A stretch of DNA of 64,000 bases, taken from positions 54,619,791-54,683,790 of the forward strand of contig OZ010574.1 in NCBI GenBank assembly GCA_963932145.1, read 5' to 3'. The notes under the pieces were generated by a model. The model was not told the origin of the DNA. It was given only the letters and a program-made list of their open reading frames with translations, and made no database searches. Below are positions 1-12,731 of the stretch, piece by piece. Each line of letters opens with the position of its first letter. Within the stretch, counting starts at the first letter, position 1. Position numbers and translations under genes: made by a program. This stretch comes from Acanthosepion lycidas (Eukaryota > Mollusca > Cephalopoda > Sepiida > Sepiidae).

Positions 1-74
1 TCCCGTTTCCGGATATTCTTTTATTATTTTAGTTCTTTATTTTGTTTATATTTTTATTCAAACAGGGAGATATC

Positions 75-101
75 TATATATATATATATATATATATATA
101 T
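75..101. repeat. (TA)n microsatellite
   Basis: Uninterrupted TA dinucleotides. This is the first of about twenty such tracts in the window. Confidence 0.95.
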
Positions 102-225
102 GGGATACTTTCATTAATCGATCAAAATCAGAACAACTGTAATAATACGAATAACAACTCCTAAAATATCATCAAAATGTTTCAGTTGTGGATAATATCA
201 AAACAATCAAATTAAAGAATATATA

Positions 226-326
226 TTAGATTGGTGCAAAAATAACGACGTAATAATGTCGTTTTTTGACGTTAAAAAATACGTCAAAATTGACATTATT
301 ACGTCATTATTTTTGCATCAACCTAA
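226..326. mobile_element. MADE1-like mariner MITE, copy 1 (101 bp)
   Basis: A near-perfect palindrome that begins TTAGATTGGTGCAAAAATAA and ends in the complement, TTTTTGCATCAACCTAA. A TA dinucleotide lies directly on each side (224-225 and 327-328), as expected for a Tc1/mariner insertion. The inner arms carry a GACGTAATAATGTCG motif around a short loop. There is no coding capacity, so movement would need a transposase supplied elsewhere; none of the matching type is seen in the window. Confidence 0.85.
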
Positions 327-549
327 TAATTAAATACAATTTCTAAAATTAATTTATTTAAAGAAATCATTTCATTTTTTACCTGTATTCATAAAAAAAA
401 AAAATATAGGGAATAGAAAGAAAGTAAAAAAAAAAAAAGAGAGATATATGAACCAAAGTAAATCACCTCCTACCAAAACTCAAGCATAAAGAAGATAATA
501 ATAAGTGATATGCCTCCTGAAAACTGTAATAATCTTGGTGTTAACGCGT

Positions 550-950
550 ATTGTTCCGTCCTGGGTATAACGATAAATGACATTTACGTTCTGAGTTAGA
601 CGATAAAATAAGTACTACAGTAAGGCTCTGATTAGGAGGCTTTGAGGAACCTGGAACGACTTCCTAATTGCTGGTGTTTCCAGGTCCATCCTGACCCGGG
701 GTGGTATCACCTGTCAGGGTCCCAGCTATGGGTAAATAGCTAACCCGCCAAAAGGGTTCAAAACAAAGTATAAAAATAGGTTTCAATATCATCGATACTT
801 TTCGGAAAAAATTTTTAACAGCAATACATTTTTGAAAAAAAATATTACCAGCAATATATTTTAGAAAAAAAAAATACCAGCAATAAAAATCTTGTCGGCA
901 TTAAATAAACCATTGGGGTTGATATGTTGTAAAACAAACCAAACCAAACG
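550..950 (+). mobile_element. Family D retroposon-like repeat, copy 1
   Basis: Orientation is set by the 3' tail GTAAAACAAACCAAACCAAA. In order it shows a CCTGGGTATAACGATAAA block, a GC-rich body with GGTGTTTCCAGG and TGACCCGGGG, the core CCCAGCTATGGGTAAATAGC (721-740), several diverged units of ACCAGCAATACATTTTT followed by A-runs, then TTGTCGGCATTAAATAA and the (CAAAM)n tail. Other copies lie at 4.9, 5.6, 17.3 and 46.9 kb. The tail suggests target-primed reverse transcription. No tRNA-like head was recognised. Confidence 0.7.
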
Positions 951-1254
951 AGTATTGTTCATAATGATGATACAGAGAAACAGTAATGAACATTAGAAAT
1001 AAGAGAAGATTTTTGAAAACAAAAAAGAGTACAGATCAAAAAATGTGATTTGAAGTTATTCACACTATTCAATTCAATAATTATACTGTATTATCATTAA
1101 AACTTCGAGATACACAATCGCAAAATTACGGGAGCATTGATTCTAACGATTCCAGAAGAACAGAAAAAAAAAGTTGAATAACAGACAATTAATGATGATA
1201 ATTATAGCAGGCATGGTTTGGAGTGTAAAATATGATAATGCCGTTCATGTTATG

Positions 1255-1506
1255 TCTGGCTCGTTCACTTGGCGTGTTGATGGTGTTTAGCCAACTGTTA
1301 GTGACCGTTCGATAGCAGCCCCGCCCTTAGCATCTTCGTCTGACAGCAAAAGCAGCAGCAAGCACCTTGGGCGGAAAAGAAAAGAGCTTTTTCTCAAACC
1401 AGCCGAACCCTTCACAGCTTATAAACCAATTTTTGTCAATAGTTTATTCGCCCCGTTTCATCGATCGATTTATGGCACGAGTCTAACAGATTTGCACATT
1501 TTGGAG
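1255..1506. other. GC-elevated, apparently single-copy island, open on both strands
   Basis: Base composition rises clearly above the surrounding AT-rich DNA and I see no match to the repeat families here. On the plus strand one frame stays open for roughly 70 codons from a TTTAG to TGA, encoding a stretch that includes SSKHLGRKRKELFLKP. On the minus strand a frame includes CLLLLLLSDEDAKGGAA. Open frames on both strands are common in GC-rich DNA, so coding is not established. It could be an exon, a promoter or chance. Confidence 0.25.
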
Positions 1507-4500
1507 TGAGGCCTAAACACATGCATATTTGCTCACAAACCAATGCATGAATATAATGAAAATATTTTGCGTATGTAGATCCAATTATGCAATAACAAGT
1601 ACTAATGTATTTTATATTTATTATACTCTTATCTATATCTTAGGTATATTGATGTAGTAAGAATAGGGAAGTGTTATATATGATGTGTAGACGTATTCAA
1701 CTAACTAATAAATACAGCTTGTATGATATTATTACTTCTAAGAAAAAAATGTGTTAAGATAACTAAATGTTTCGATGTCTCTAAAATGGCAATAAAATAA
1801 GTGTAATAAACTCTTAATGTTCTCTTCATAACAAGACTTTATAAATGAAGATACGAGTAAACATTTCAGTGATATTATAATATTGGAGACATTTTCACGA
1901 TATTAACTAATGACATTAAATACCGCAAACTTTTATAATGCATTCTTTTAATATAAATATATTTATAAGAACAAAAATATTAACATTAATCATAGTAGTT
2001 TTAGATGTGAAAAATAACAAAATCTCTTTTCCGATTACGTTACTTATAATTTTATATTAATGATCAAGGTCGTAGCCAAGTGAAATGTGTTTTTTTTTTT
2101 TTTTTTTTTTTTTTTTTTGGGTGTGATAAAAAAAATTAGGATTTAGCTTTAAGTTATCAAAGACCGCAAACATGGTTAGCAGAAAGAACATTTAAAATTT
2201 CCAGTGCCTCCTTGCTTTGATAATTTGTTTTTGCTTTCTTGTATTTCTTTCTTTATTGTATTTTGCTAAAAATAAAAGTAAAATCTTGTAAAAAAAAAAA
2301 AAAAAAAAATATTACAAGTAAAAATTTGATGGGAGCCAAGGTCCGTCGGCTGCTACGGCTCTGATGAGACATTAAAATACAATGTGGTTAGATCCTTAAA
2401 AGTGAGCTGTTAACGCAACAATAGTAAAATAAATTAATATTAATTAATTAATATAGGCTAACAATTTCATAAAATATAAGTAAGAACAAATTGAATAACG
2501 ACTATAAATTTCAAATGATTAATTTACAAGTAGATATAAGAATGTATTTCTAGAAATGGTGAATACTTTTTTTTTTTTTTTTTTTTTTTTAAATATATGT
2601 AAATTCCATAGAAAAATAATAAATAATGAATTCCTAGTTACCATGCAACCATTTATTACACTCTGCTTTCACATTCTTATTCTTTAGTCTTGATCCGGGA
2701 ACTATTTTTAGAACTGTAAAAAAATCGATAAATTAATTTTCTTCGCTAAATCATTTCTCTGTCTCTCTCTCTCGCACTTTACAAATGAAGAAAGTAGTCC
2801 TAAGATTTTTGGAACGCTCATTCAGGTAACTTTCAGTTACGCATACACGGACCAGAGTGATTAATCTGACACACCCTTATTTCAACAACCCCATTTAATA
2901 AATATTCACAAAACTGTCCCCACCACGCGTTAATCTAGAATGCGAGTATACTAAGACAACAGATTTTATTTCTGAAAATGAAAAAAAATTCCAGCCACTA
3001 CTTTTATTCGAACCTCCCCGTCCATTCAAAAGTCAAGTGTGTGTGTGTGTGTGTGTGTGTAACAATCCGTCTTTTTAAATGAAAATTTTAGATTATTTCT
3101 ATATATAATATTATTAATTTTCTTATTTTGGGGTTTACCTACTAAGTTTTTGTAATTCCAGACACCAATGGCAACAGTGGCATTCCTCGATAAATCATTA
3201 GACAATTTGGTTACTTTAATTTAAAGAAAAAAAATAAATTTCCATACTAATAAAATGATAACGCCATTAAATAATGAAAATAGAATTTTTTTCATCACTA
3301 AATCTTTTTCTATCAGGAATTGTTCATAATTATTGAAAATTTATACTTTTTTTTATTTTTATTTTATTTTTTATTTAGCTTTCATTTTATTATTCTATCA
3401 TTTTGTTTTATATATTTTATAAGAATTAAAGGATAGTCTCAGAAATTTTGAAAAGTTCTCTACCACTTTTTGGAATCATAATTTCAATGACCAAACATCA
3501 TTAGAATATTGATTTTGGGAAGTGTGTCGTCGACCGGAGAATATTTCAACACTCCCACGGACAGTAATAAATGTTAAAATATTTATAATTCGGAGTTGTT
3601 AATTTTTATATTTTTCACAAATTTTGGTAAATGTTGCAAAATAGAATGAAATATTTTCCTCATATGTTTAACACACACACACACACATATACATATATAA
3701 AATTTTCGATTAAATATATAAATTAAATATTAAATATTTCGATATATATATATATATATATATAAAATATTTCGATTAAAATAAAATATGAATCCCCAGA
3801 TATTTTCTGGATATAATCAGAATATCTGTGAAATTAAAAGACGAAACCATGTTTATGATTATGAGAATATTTATCATGAAGGTTGAATATAGAACAAAAA
3901 AACATTCTCAAAAATAAATGTTTAATTATCCAAAAATCTCTTCAACTGGAGAATCAAATTGTGTTAGTCCGATGATATCAAAACAATTTCCGAATGTCTT
4001 CAATGCTTGTTTTCTTCTCTCTCTTTTTTTTTTTTTTTTTTTCTTAGTATTTAGACGTTACGGTTATGTTTTTTTTTTTTATGATACATACTTAATCGTA
4101 TTTGAATGAATAGTTGTTGGCATATACTTTACAGTTTTTTTTTTTTTTGTTTTGAAAATAATTGTAAATATATTGATTTATACCGATATTTTTAGTATAT
4201 AGCTCTATAGAACCTGTATTAAAAAGAAGTTTATGAAACAAATGAATGATAAAGATTTACGAATAGATAACTTTTTATAATTAATTTAAGCGATTTTCTG
4301 AAGTAAACTGCATATATACTTTACAACAGAACTTTTTATTCTTATAAGAGTTTGAATCAATAATTCTGTGTCTTTACACGTAGTTATTACCATAATATTG
4401 ATTGAAAATTGTCATTGTAAAATGTTTGAAGTGGATGATTAATATTCACTGTTATTAATACTGAATTATTGCATAGATATGCAAGATTTTAAGCATTAAT

Positions 4501-4873
4501 ATTTCTTATGTAAAATCAACGCGTTTTTTTTTTTTAAGAATAGACGTTGGTCTTATTAATTTAGCTTAGTGTATTGGCTAAAAATTTCGTTCAGCTTTTA
4601 AGTAGAGAATTTACTTTAAATCCGAACAAACTTTTTGGATAACCGAATATTTAATTTTTTCTTCAGTATTTGAACAAATGAATTTTAGTTAATTCTGACA
4701 AATATATGCTTGATGCAAAATATAGTTAATAAAATTGGAATATTTAAATAAGTTATTCAACATTTAATTATAATAAAAAAAAATTGAGTTAAATATACTC
4801 TAAAAAATTAAATAGCAAATTAAAAAATATTAATATATTAAAAAAAAATTGCCCCTTAAGTAATCAATAATTG
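1507..4873. other. AT-rich DNA without a recognisable gene
   Basis: Contains oligo-T runs (around 2091-2118 and 2570-2590), an oligo-A run (around 2290-2309), a (GT)n tract at 3037-3060, and a (CA)n/(TA)n cluster near 3671-3764. Six-frame reading gives only short low-complexity frames. No repeat-family copy was recognised. Confidence 0.8.
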
Positions 4874-5176
4874 TTGGTTTCGATTTGTTTTGTTTTACGG
4901 CATATCAACCTCAATGGGTCATTTAATGCCGACAACTTGTAATATTTTTGTTTTGTCAAAAATCTATTTCTGTTAATATTTTTTTCCTCGAAAATGTATA
5001 GTTGGTAACATTATTCTTTCAATAACGTATAGCTGGTAATATTTTTTTCAAAAACGTGTGCTAGCAACATTATTTTTCGAAAACGTATTATCAGAGGCCT
5101 TGCTGTTGGACGTAGTTTATCGCCTTACCCAGGACGCGGATGTAGTTTATCGTCATACCCAGGACGAAATAATTGT
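4874..5176 (-). mobile_element. Family D repeat, copy 2, internally deleted
   Basis: Starts (in plus orientation) with the complement of the (CAAAA)n tail, then CATATCAACCTCAATGGG and ATTTAATGCCGACAA, then decayed TTGCTGGTAATATT units. It jumps straight to the block GACGTAGTTTATCGCCTTAC, which is present here in two tandem units. The body with the CCAGCTATGGG core is missing compared with the copy at 5598-6038, so this copy carries an internal deletion. Confidence 0.65.
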
Positions 5177-5597
5177 TGGAAATTGTGATGTGAAATCATA
5201 CAAAATCTTTCTGTCCACAAATATATGCATATCAATACTTGCACGAGTTTATATATTATGTTTTATATTATTTTTGAACATTAATATATCGAAACATATC
5301 AACCAAGATGGCGGATAGTTACCACCCGTTCTACTAACCTGTACTCGAAGGCAGTTAAAAAAAAAAATGAGTCAGACGTTTCTGTCTGGAAGTTTTGCCG
5401 ACTCCCAGTCATCTTTTACTTGTCCGATTAACGAATTAACTTTATTAAATATTTTTATAACATAATTTACGAAAGATTTTCAGATATTTTATGAAAGATC
5501 AAATTTTATGTGCTAACCCTATTGGAAATGTTTAGTACTAAACCTTTTTCAAAATAACGTTTTCGGTACACTTTTTCACTTAAAGTTCGGATAAAGT

Positions 5598-6038
5598 TTG
5601 TTTTGATTTGTTTTACCCCATATGAACCTCAATGGGTTATTTAATGCCGACAAGATTTTCACTGCTGGTAATATTTATTTCTTCAAAAATGTATTGCTGG
5701 TAATGTTTTTTTTTTTTTTTTTTCTTCAAGAATGTGTCGCTGGAAATATCTTCTTCTTTTTTTTAATGTATTGCTGGTAATAATCTATTGCTGGTGATAA
5801 TTTTTCGAAAAATGTATTGCTGGTATTAAAACCTATTTTCGCATTTTCATTGTGTTTTGACCCCAGTTTGGGTGTTAACTATTTGCCCATAGCTGGACCC
5901 TAACAGGTACTACCAAGGTTGACCTGTGAACACCAGTAATTAAGAAGTGGTTCTATGCTCCTGAAGACCTCTTGATCAGAGGTCTTACTGTTCGATGTAG
6001 TATATCGCCTTACCCAGGACGCGGACGTAGTTTATCGG
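5598..6038 (-). mobile_element. Family D repeat, copy 3, most complete
   Basis: Same orientation as copy 2 about 420 bp upstream. All blocks are present: tail complement, GAACCTCAATGGGTTATTTA, several TTGCTGGTAAT units separated by T-runs, a body with the reverse of the CCAGCTATGGG core at about 5877-5896, then two units of the GTAGTTTATCGCCTTACCCA block. Two copies in the same orientation this close could reflect repeated insertion or a local duplication. Confidence 0.7.
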
Positions 6039-6410
6039 ATACAGTTTAAAAAGTTTTTTTTAAATAACTTGAATACATGCTGGAATAATTAACTGTTGCA
6101 CTCATCCCTTAAAAAAAAATGCTTAATTTTTATCATAATTCACAGTGAATAACAAGGGCTGATATTAATGCAAATAGTCATAACGATTTCGCTCCAAATG
6201 TAGTTTTATTGGGAGATATTTCAATAACTTGTAGTCATTCACAAATTGCTTTTTTTTTTCCCCAAATATTTATTTTGAAAGATTTTAATTTTAAAATATA
6301 TAATTCTGCATCAACGGATGTCAGTTTATTGTGCATAGAAAATAAATAGGTATGAAAATGAAAGATATGATTTACATTTAAAAGAGCAATAAGCAGACCG
6401 AAATGACATA

Positions 6411-7093
6411 CAGTGAGCCCCCGCCTATTCGCGTTTCAGCATTCGCGGCTTCACACATTCGCGGATTTTTCTTTAGAACATATGTACTTGTTATTCGTGG
6501 ATACCCCGAATATTCGCGTGTTTTTCTGTACAAATTTTTCGCCGAGAACTCCCTGGATTCGCGTATTTTTTTCGATAAAAAATATTTAAAATATTTTTGT
6601 ATTATTTTCCTGTTATTTAATTGACTTGAAACATATAACAGTCCATTTTTATGGTAATTAGCAGAATTGTATATCTTCATTGTAAAAAAATCAAGCGCAA
6701 AAGCATTCGTAGTGCTTAGGATTTGTTCTATGTTAGGAGCTGCGGCTGGGGTCTTAAAAGTGACTTACGCTAAGTCTGGAGGCATCATCACAGTTCCGTT
6801 TTTAGAAAATGTTTTAAACTTTATATTTTATGTCTTGTTAAACTTTTTTTATACAGTATTTTCAATGGTTGAATCGATCTATGCGTAATTAAAAACAATT
6901 ATTGGACGTATGAAAGAAAATTTATGCTAAGTGTATGCTCACCAATACTATTTTTCAAAAACTTTTAAAAAGAGTCTGAAATATTTCTAAAGTGTTTAGG
7001 AGGATAGTTTAAGGCATATAGGGGTTTAACAATCATAATAGGTACTTATAAGCACGTTTAGTGGGGTTACAATTATTCGAGAATATGGGGGAC

Positions 7094-7099
<6 letters not shown>
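6411..7099. mobile_element. pogo/Tigger-like non-autonomous DNA transposon
   Basis: Left end CAGTGAGCCCCCGCCTATTC, preceded by TA. Right end GGGGGACTCACT, followed by TA-rich DNA. Behind the left terminus are repeated ATTCGCG motifs (ATTCGCGTTTC, ATTCGCGGC, ATTCGCGG), a style typical of pogo/Tigger termini. The right half also carries ATTCGAGAATATGGGGG. No transposase frame survives. The right end lies against a (TA)n tract, so its exact last base is uncertain. Confidence 0.65.
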
Positions 7100-7148
<49 letters not shown>

Positions 7149-9465
7149 TTCTCGGTAAGCTCTTGATTAAATTTCTCAAAATAAAATATATCATGAGAAT
7201 CCGACAAGAGTGCCTATCAGAAACGTAGATTAATCAAGAAAGTAAACGATAGTTATTCTGTAGGTATATATTTTTTCGTCATTTGAAAAAAAAAAAACTG
7301 TAGTTATTTGAAATAAAATTAAAATTTCTTAAAATTTTATCTTTCTAACACACACACACACACATACACACACACACACACACACACATTTATAAATACT
7401 TTTACGTAGGATTTAATTTTAATAAGAAGTTTTTTTTTTTTTTTTTTTTTTTTATTAAATTATAAGCACATAATTTAACCATGTCTTATTTAAGAGTTAA
7501 GTTGGTGTCATTTATTAAGAAAGATGTGGTTAAAAAGCCTATTAAAATCATCCTGATGTTTGAATAAATTTTTGGAACGGGATCGCACTAGGAACATTTC
7601 AACACAACATCCTATACGCCTATTTTTAAATATTTCCTTCTCTGCAAATGGGGCTACACAGTCTCCTCTCTGTTTTAATAGCTTATACATTTGCATACAA
7701 AACTTATCATGTCAACATTGCAGAAGCTAGTTTAATTTTTTTTATTATTATTCTCAGTTATCAGTTATCCCCTTATATTTTCACCGAATAAATTTTAACG
7801 CCTGTATTCAAAAAATTATACAGACAGAATTTAGTAGAGAGCTCTAATTATATTGTTTTATTAGCATACAAAAACAAACTTATATAAATGAATAAGCATG
7901 ACTGACTCGGGACAAGAAGTAAATGATCGCAGCCTTCTTTTTTCAATACCATATCCTAACCATTTGACTACAGCAAAAGTTCGAATTATTGTTTAGTATT
8001 TTTTTGGGGGGTGGGGGTGTTTTTTTTTTTAATATTTTCCAGGTATTTATGTATCTGTAACGACTGATATTCATCGCCTGTCACATTTTGTTTGTTTTTA
8101 TTGTCATAAAAAAAACAACAAAATCTTATTTCCATTTTTTTCCAAATACAGTCTTAGTTTTTAATCTTTTTTTTTTTTTTTTTCTTTCTTTGCATCTTCT
8201 TTTTTTTCCCCCCATTTTTTAAAACTTTCATCGCAACATCAATGCGTTCCAAATTCGAGAATGGGGAAACTCAAGACAAGTCTTTTATTTATTTTACATT
8301 TTCTTCTTTTTTTTTTTTAATCTTCATAAAAAAAAAAAAAAAACCCAAAATGAATGAATAAAATGAAGAAATGTAGAAACTGCATCTACACACTCTGGAA
8401 CATACTAACCCCAAACCTTTTATGAATAATGATGAAATATTGTTGATAAATAATTAATGATGATGATGGCGATGATGATGATGATAACAACGACGAACAG
8501 ACTTTAACCGTCATGTATGTGGGAGGAGGAGGAGGAGGAGGAATATAAAGGTGATGCAGCGTGTAGCGGTAGTTTAGGGTAGAAAGCTCCCCACACCACG
8601 ACGAATTTTCAAAGAAGAAAAAACAAAAAACAAAAAAACAAAAAAAACAGGTAATCTCTGAGAAAGAAAGAAGAAAAATATAATCTTTCGGGAGAAATGT
8701 GTCGGATGGCAAGAAGAAATGAAATGTTAGGGGTGGGGGGAACCAATGAAAGAGAAATAAGCTGGAAACGGTGAGCACAACGGATGGCAGGACATTTCAT
8801 GGAATTTATTATTTTTTGAATCATTTTTACGATTCTTATTTTTGGTTGTGTTATTTTTTGTTCAATTTTCCGCGCTGTCCCATCCTGTATCATAACTGAG
8901 ATGGGATGGAAGGTCTTTTTTTTTTTCCCGCCAACTTAAAGAAGAATTACGACGTTAATTTTTTTCTTTTTTTTTTTTTTTTTTCTTCTTCGATATGTAT
9001 GCATATCTGGATGTGCACAGACATTTTCCCGCATAAATAGTACTTTTTAATCGTGTCATTTCACATTTCAAATTACACACAAACATACACGCACACAGTT
9101 CTTTAGTAGAACCTCTCGATTTCTAGGCCGGTAGATATTAAATTCACTGTTTACAAACAAAAAAAAAATGTCTACTCAAACAAAAGTACCAAACAAATAA
9201 AACGGTTACTGTATGCTTTCTAATACGTGGAGGATCTTCATATTTTTGTGGATTGGAATTTTTCCGATGATGCATCAAATAAAACTATTTATTTTGCAAT
9301 CTCTCCCCTATTACTATGGATTAAACCTTCCAGATCAGGAATATAAAAAAATGATTTCATAAAATAAATGGTCGGGGAGGAAGTTTTCTGTATCAATATA
9401 TTGTAAATTACACCCACCTCGAAAGCCAAAACAAATATACTCATATGATGTCACTTCTTAATATG

Positions 9466-9497
<32 letters not shown>
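7100..9497. other. AT-rich DNA, simple repeats, no gene
   Basis: (TA)n at about 7098-7146, (CA)n at 7348-7388, several long T-runs, (GAT)n/(GAG)n near 8458-8540, and (TA)n at about 9469-9497. A 62-codon minus frame at 7508-7696 is protein-like in composition but matches nothing I recognise. The larger minus frame around 8386-8893 is low complexity. Confidence 0.7.
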
Positions 9498-9504
<7 letters not shown>

Positions 9505-9914
9505 GAAGAGAAGAGAGGTGCCGTAAACGTTTTTGGTTGTAATGTTGATTTATTTAGAAAAAAATATTATGCTTTGTTTTACATCATTTTACTACACGTG
9601 TTTCTGGTCTCGTGACCGTCTTCAGGTAAAAGCGGAGATTTCCACATATTATTAAAAATAATTAATTTTTTTCCTTATGTTTTTCAATGTTAAATATTCT
9701 CGATATGAGACATTCTCTGTGTTTGTGTTAGTAATCCGAATTTCTTTCTTGAATAAGAAATAATATGTGGAATTCTCCGCTTTTACCTGAAGACGGTCAC
9801 GAGACCAGAAACACGTGTAGTAAAATTATGTAAAACAAAGCATAATACTTTTTTCTAAATAAATCTACATTACAACCAAAAACGTTTACGGCACCTCTCT
9901 TCTCTTCTTTTTAA
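9498..9914. mobile_element. Fold-back element with 156-bp near-identical arms
   Basis: Arms are 9498-9653 and 9759-9914, both 156 bp, separated by 105 bp. By eye they differ at only about four positions. Each outer end reads TTAAAAAGAAGAGAAGAGAG inward, so TTAA sits at both borders, compatible with a TTAA target or simply with AT-rich termini. The arm contains CCTGAAGACGGTCACGAGAC, a motif style seen in 3' regions of many animal retroposons. No coding capacity. Confidence 0.8.
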
Positions 9915-10198
9915 TATACATACTTTTCTCTCGTTGGAACCACTACAACCTCTTTCTTTATATATATATATAAATTCGTAATCTGCAATGCTTAATCAGT
10001 AGCAGTGTATGAAAAACAAGAATTCCAGATGATGATTAAACTAATAAATAAAGGCATTTACTTTATATTATACTCTTACTTGAATAACACAGACACACAT
10101 ATAGCCTGATGATTACGTTTAGCATGAAGCAGTCTGTCGCCTCTACATAAGTTCTATTTCTGATATGGAGCACTTTATCCCATAAATATAGCACACCC

Positions 10199-10262
<64 letters not shown>

Positions 10263-12306
10263 CAAGAGTCGTACACTAAAACGTATATCGATAACTTTAC
10301 TGATAAAAAATATATAATCTTTTAAGCAAAATCATATTTTGTTGGATCCAATTTATATTTTAAAGTGGAATAAATTTCATTTGATTCAACTCTTGGAAAA
10401 CAGATCATTCAAATATGTTTTATGATTAATTTAAATCAAATACAATAGTTTTGATAGTTTCTTTTTATTAAATTTTGTTTCGTAAGCCTCTAATCATTCT
10501 TTCCAAACATTATTGTTTGCTAAGGGAATTATTCTTTGTTCGTTCATTGTTTTAATTGTACTTTCATTGTTAAATTCTTCAAAGATTCGTTAAGCAAAAA
10601 AAAAAAAAAAAGATCGAAAATAATGATTCTACTTTTTCTCATTTCTCCCAGGCAATAGATTCTATTACCAATTCTTCAGGATATGTTATGTACAAACACA
10701 ATGATTTTTTTCGCATTTTGCGTATGATTCTAAGTTTGCTATTTTCTTTCTGGTGTATCTGTTAAATTCATTCAGAAAGTTCAATGACTTCAAAAAGTTA
10801 TTTTGTCCTATATAGGATCCTACCTATGCAAACAAAGTTATTCAGATTAGAATCTACAACTAAATAATAGCCACGCAATTAAAACATTATTTATTTACTT
10901 AGTTAACCCTGTTCACAGTGAATTTTAGTTCGTTGATACTTTTTAAATTAAAGAAAGCTTTTAATCTGCAATAAACAAAGACAATATTCTGACACTTGAT
11001 AACATTTAATAATTGTTTTTAACAATGCAAATTAATTTTTTAAAGAAAACGTAATAAAGTTTGGAGACTTAAGAGTATAATATACTTTGCAATATCTTGC
11101 AGCGCGGTTAGATGATTTTTTAGAGGGTACAATCATATTAAGTATCCCACAAATGCGTTTTTCTACTTCGTAAATTACTATGGTATTAGTAATTACTATT
11201 TTTATCATAGAATTTGCACTTTTTCTTATTTTCTACTCAACTCATTCAATTTTGTATATAATGGTTGTGTTTACTTATATTGTCCCGTATAAGTAATTTT
11301 ATCTAGAAACTATATTTTTTTTTTTTTTTTTTTTTTTAAGAAAAGTTTCATTTTGGCCCTTTATGATGTCAATGCATCTGCGAATTTATTTGGTCATAAT
11401 TTACTTTTGTTTTAATTAATTACTCTTGGATAAATTGTGCACTATCAGAGGCTTATCCATGGAAAGTGGTACACGTGACAAGGCAATAGAATTTCGTTTC
11501 TATCTAAACATCTGATAACCAAAAAAAATGCTAAGTAGATCGACTAGTTCAAAATTCCATATCAAGTCTATTAATAGACATAATAGACTTTTTGTTGAAG
11601 TGCAAAAATACATCTTATTAATTAAATTTTATTTAAAATGGATTTCAATTTTGACAGTGTCATTTTACCACAGTACCATTCTCATTTATATTATTGCCAC
11701 GTAATTATCACAAAATACAGTGTTTTTCACAAATGCCTGCAACAAAACTAAGACATTAGCTAGATGAATACACCATTGCCAATCATGTCTTACCATTATG
11801 TTGGAGGTATTTCTTCTGCATTCTGAATTTTAAGGTAGTTACCGTCTGATTATAGAAGAGCGTGCAATTACATTTTAGCGGGGAAGACAGTCGTTAAAAC
11901 ATTGACACTAAAGTATCATCTTTTTAGCGTTTCAGTCTAAATAAAAAGAACCATGGCAAAAGAAGACAGAAATCTGTAAGTTGTTTTACTGGTACTAAGT
12001 CAATCAAACAATTAAATAAGGTGCCGATAAGTACTAAAACAGAATCTTCCTTTCTCTCAGTGGTGCGAATTTTCAATCTGCTCTGAAAAGTCAACATTTA
12101 GGCTTCATTTTATTGTGGATTAAGCCTAACAGAACCATGAATTCTTAATTCGAAACGAAAACAATGAGAATAAGTCGTTATTTATTATTGCAAAAATACA
12201 ATAATTGTCGCACAAGGCCAATAATAATGATAAGTCTGTCCGTGTCGAGTGCTGCCAGGATATTTTGTCCTTGATGTCTAAATAATGACCATTACTCTAC
12301 AAATTA
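9915..12306. other. AT-rich DNA, no gene recognised
   Basis: Holds a long pure (TA)n tract at 10203-10258 and T-runs near 11311-11337. I see no transposon termini and no frame with family features. Composition is uniform. Confidence 0.75.
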
Positions 12307-12508
12307 CGACACTTTTCACTTATACGACTGCATATTTTAGAACAAGAAGTCAGCTGTAGAAAATTGACCATAGGATGATTGTAACTCAATACAGAATAAT
12401 TAAAATTTCAAGATTAATATTTATTATTAAAACAAATATAATCTATTTAGTCATTTAAAATTCCACAACTCATCACTTGCATTATATGTAGTCGTATAAC
12501 TAAAAGTG
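12307..12508. repeat. About 200-bp unit with imperfect inverted ends
   Basis: The left arm (12307-12335, CACTTTTCACTTATACGACT) and the right arm (12484-12508, whose complement reads CACTTTTAGTTATACGACTA) match with few differences. This looks like terminal inverted repeats of a small MITE, but no convincing target duplication is visible. Confidence 0.35.
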
Positions 12509-12731
12509 CCCAGATTAATTGTTCAGTGACGACATAGCGCTTCTGCCCCGTCTCGAACAAGTGACACATATGGCACGCTTCATACATATCCTAGATACGC
12601 CACTTGGAACTATGGAAAAACCGGGTATGAGATATTCATACATGGCTACGTCATAGTATCTCAGAACAAAAATGATAGGTTTCTGTAAACATCAAGAAAA
12701 AAACGGTTAAGAAATGATGATTTAACTTCTA

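Noticed and set aside
7508..7696. 62-codon minus-strand frame with balanced composition
   Set aside because: Possibly a transposon relic, but no motif to assign it; too short to claim.
8386..8893. 130- and 94-codon minus-strand frames with Phe and Pro runs
   Set aside because: Low-complexity A- and GGA-rich DNA; overlapping phases open.
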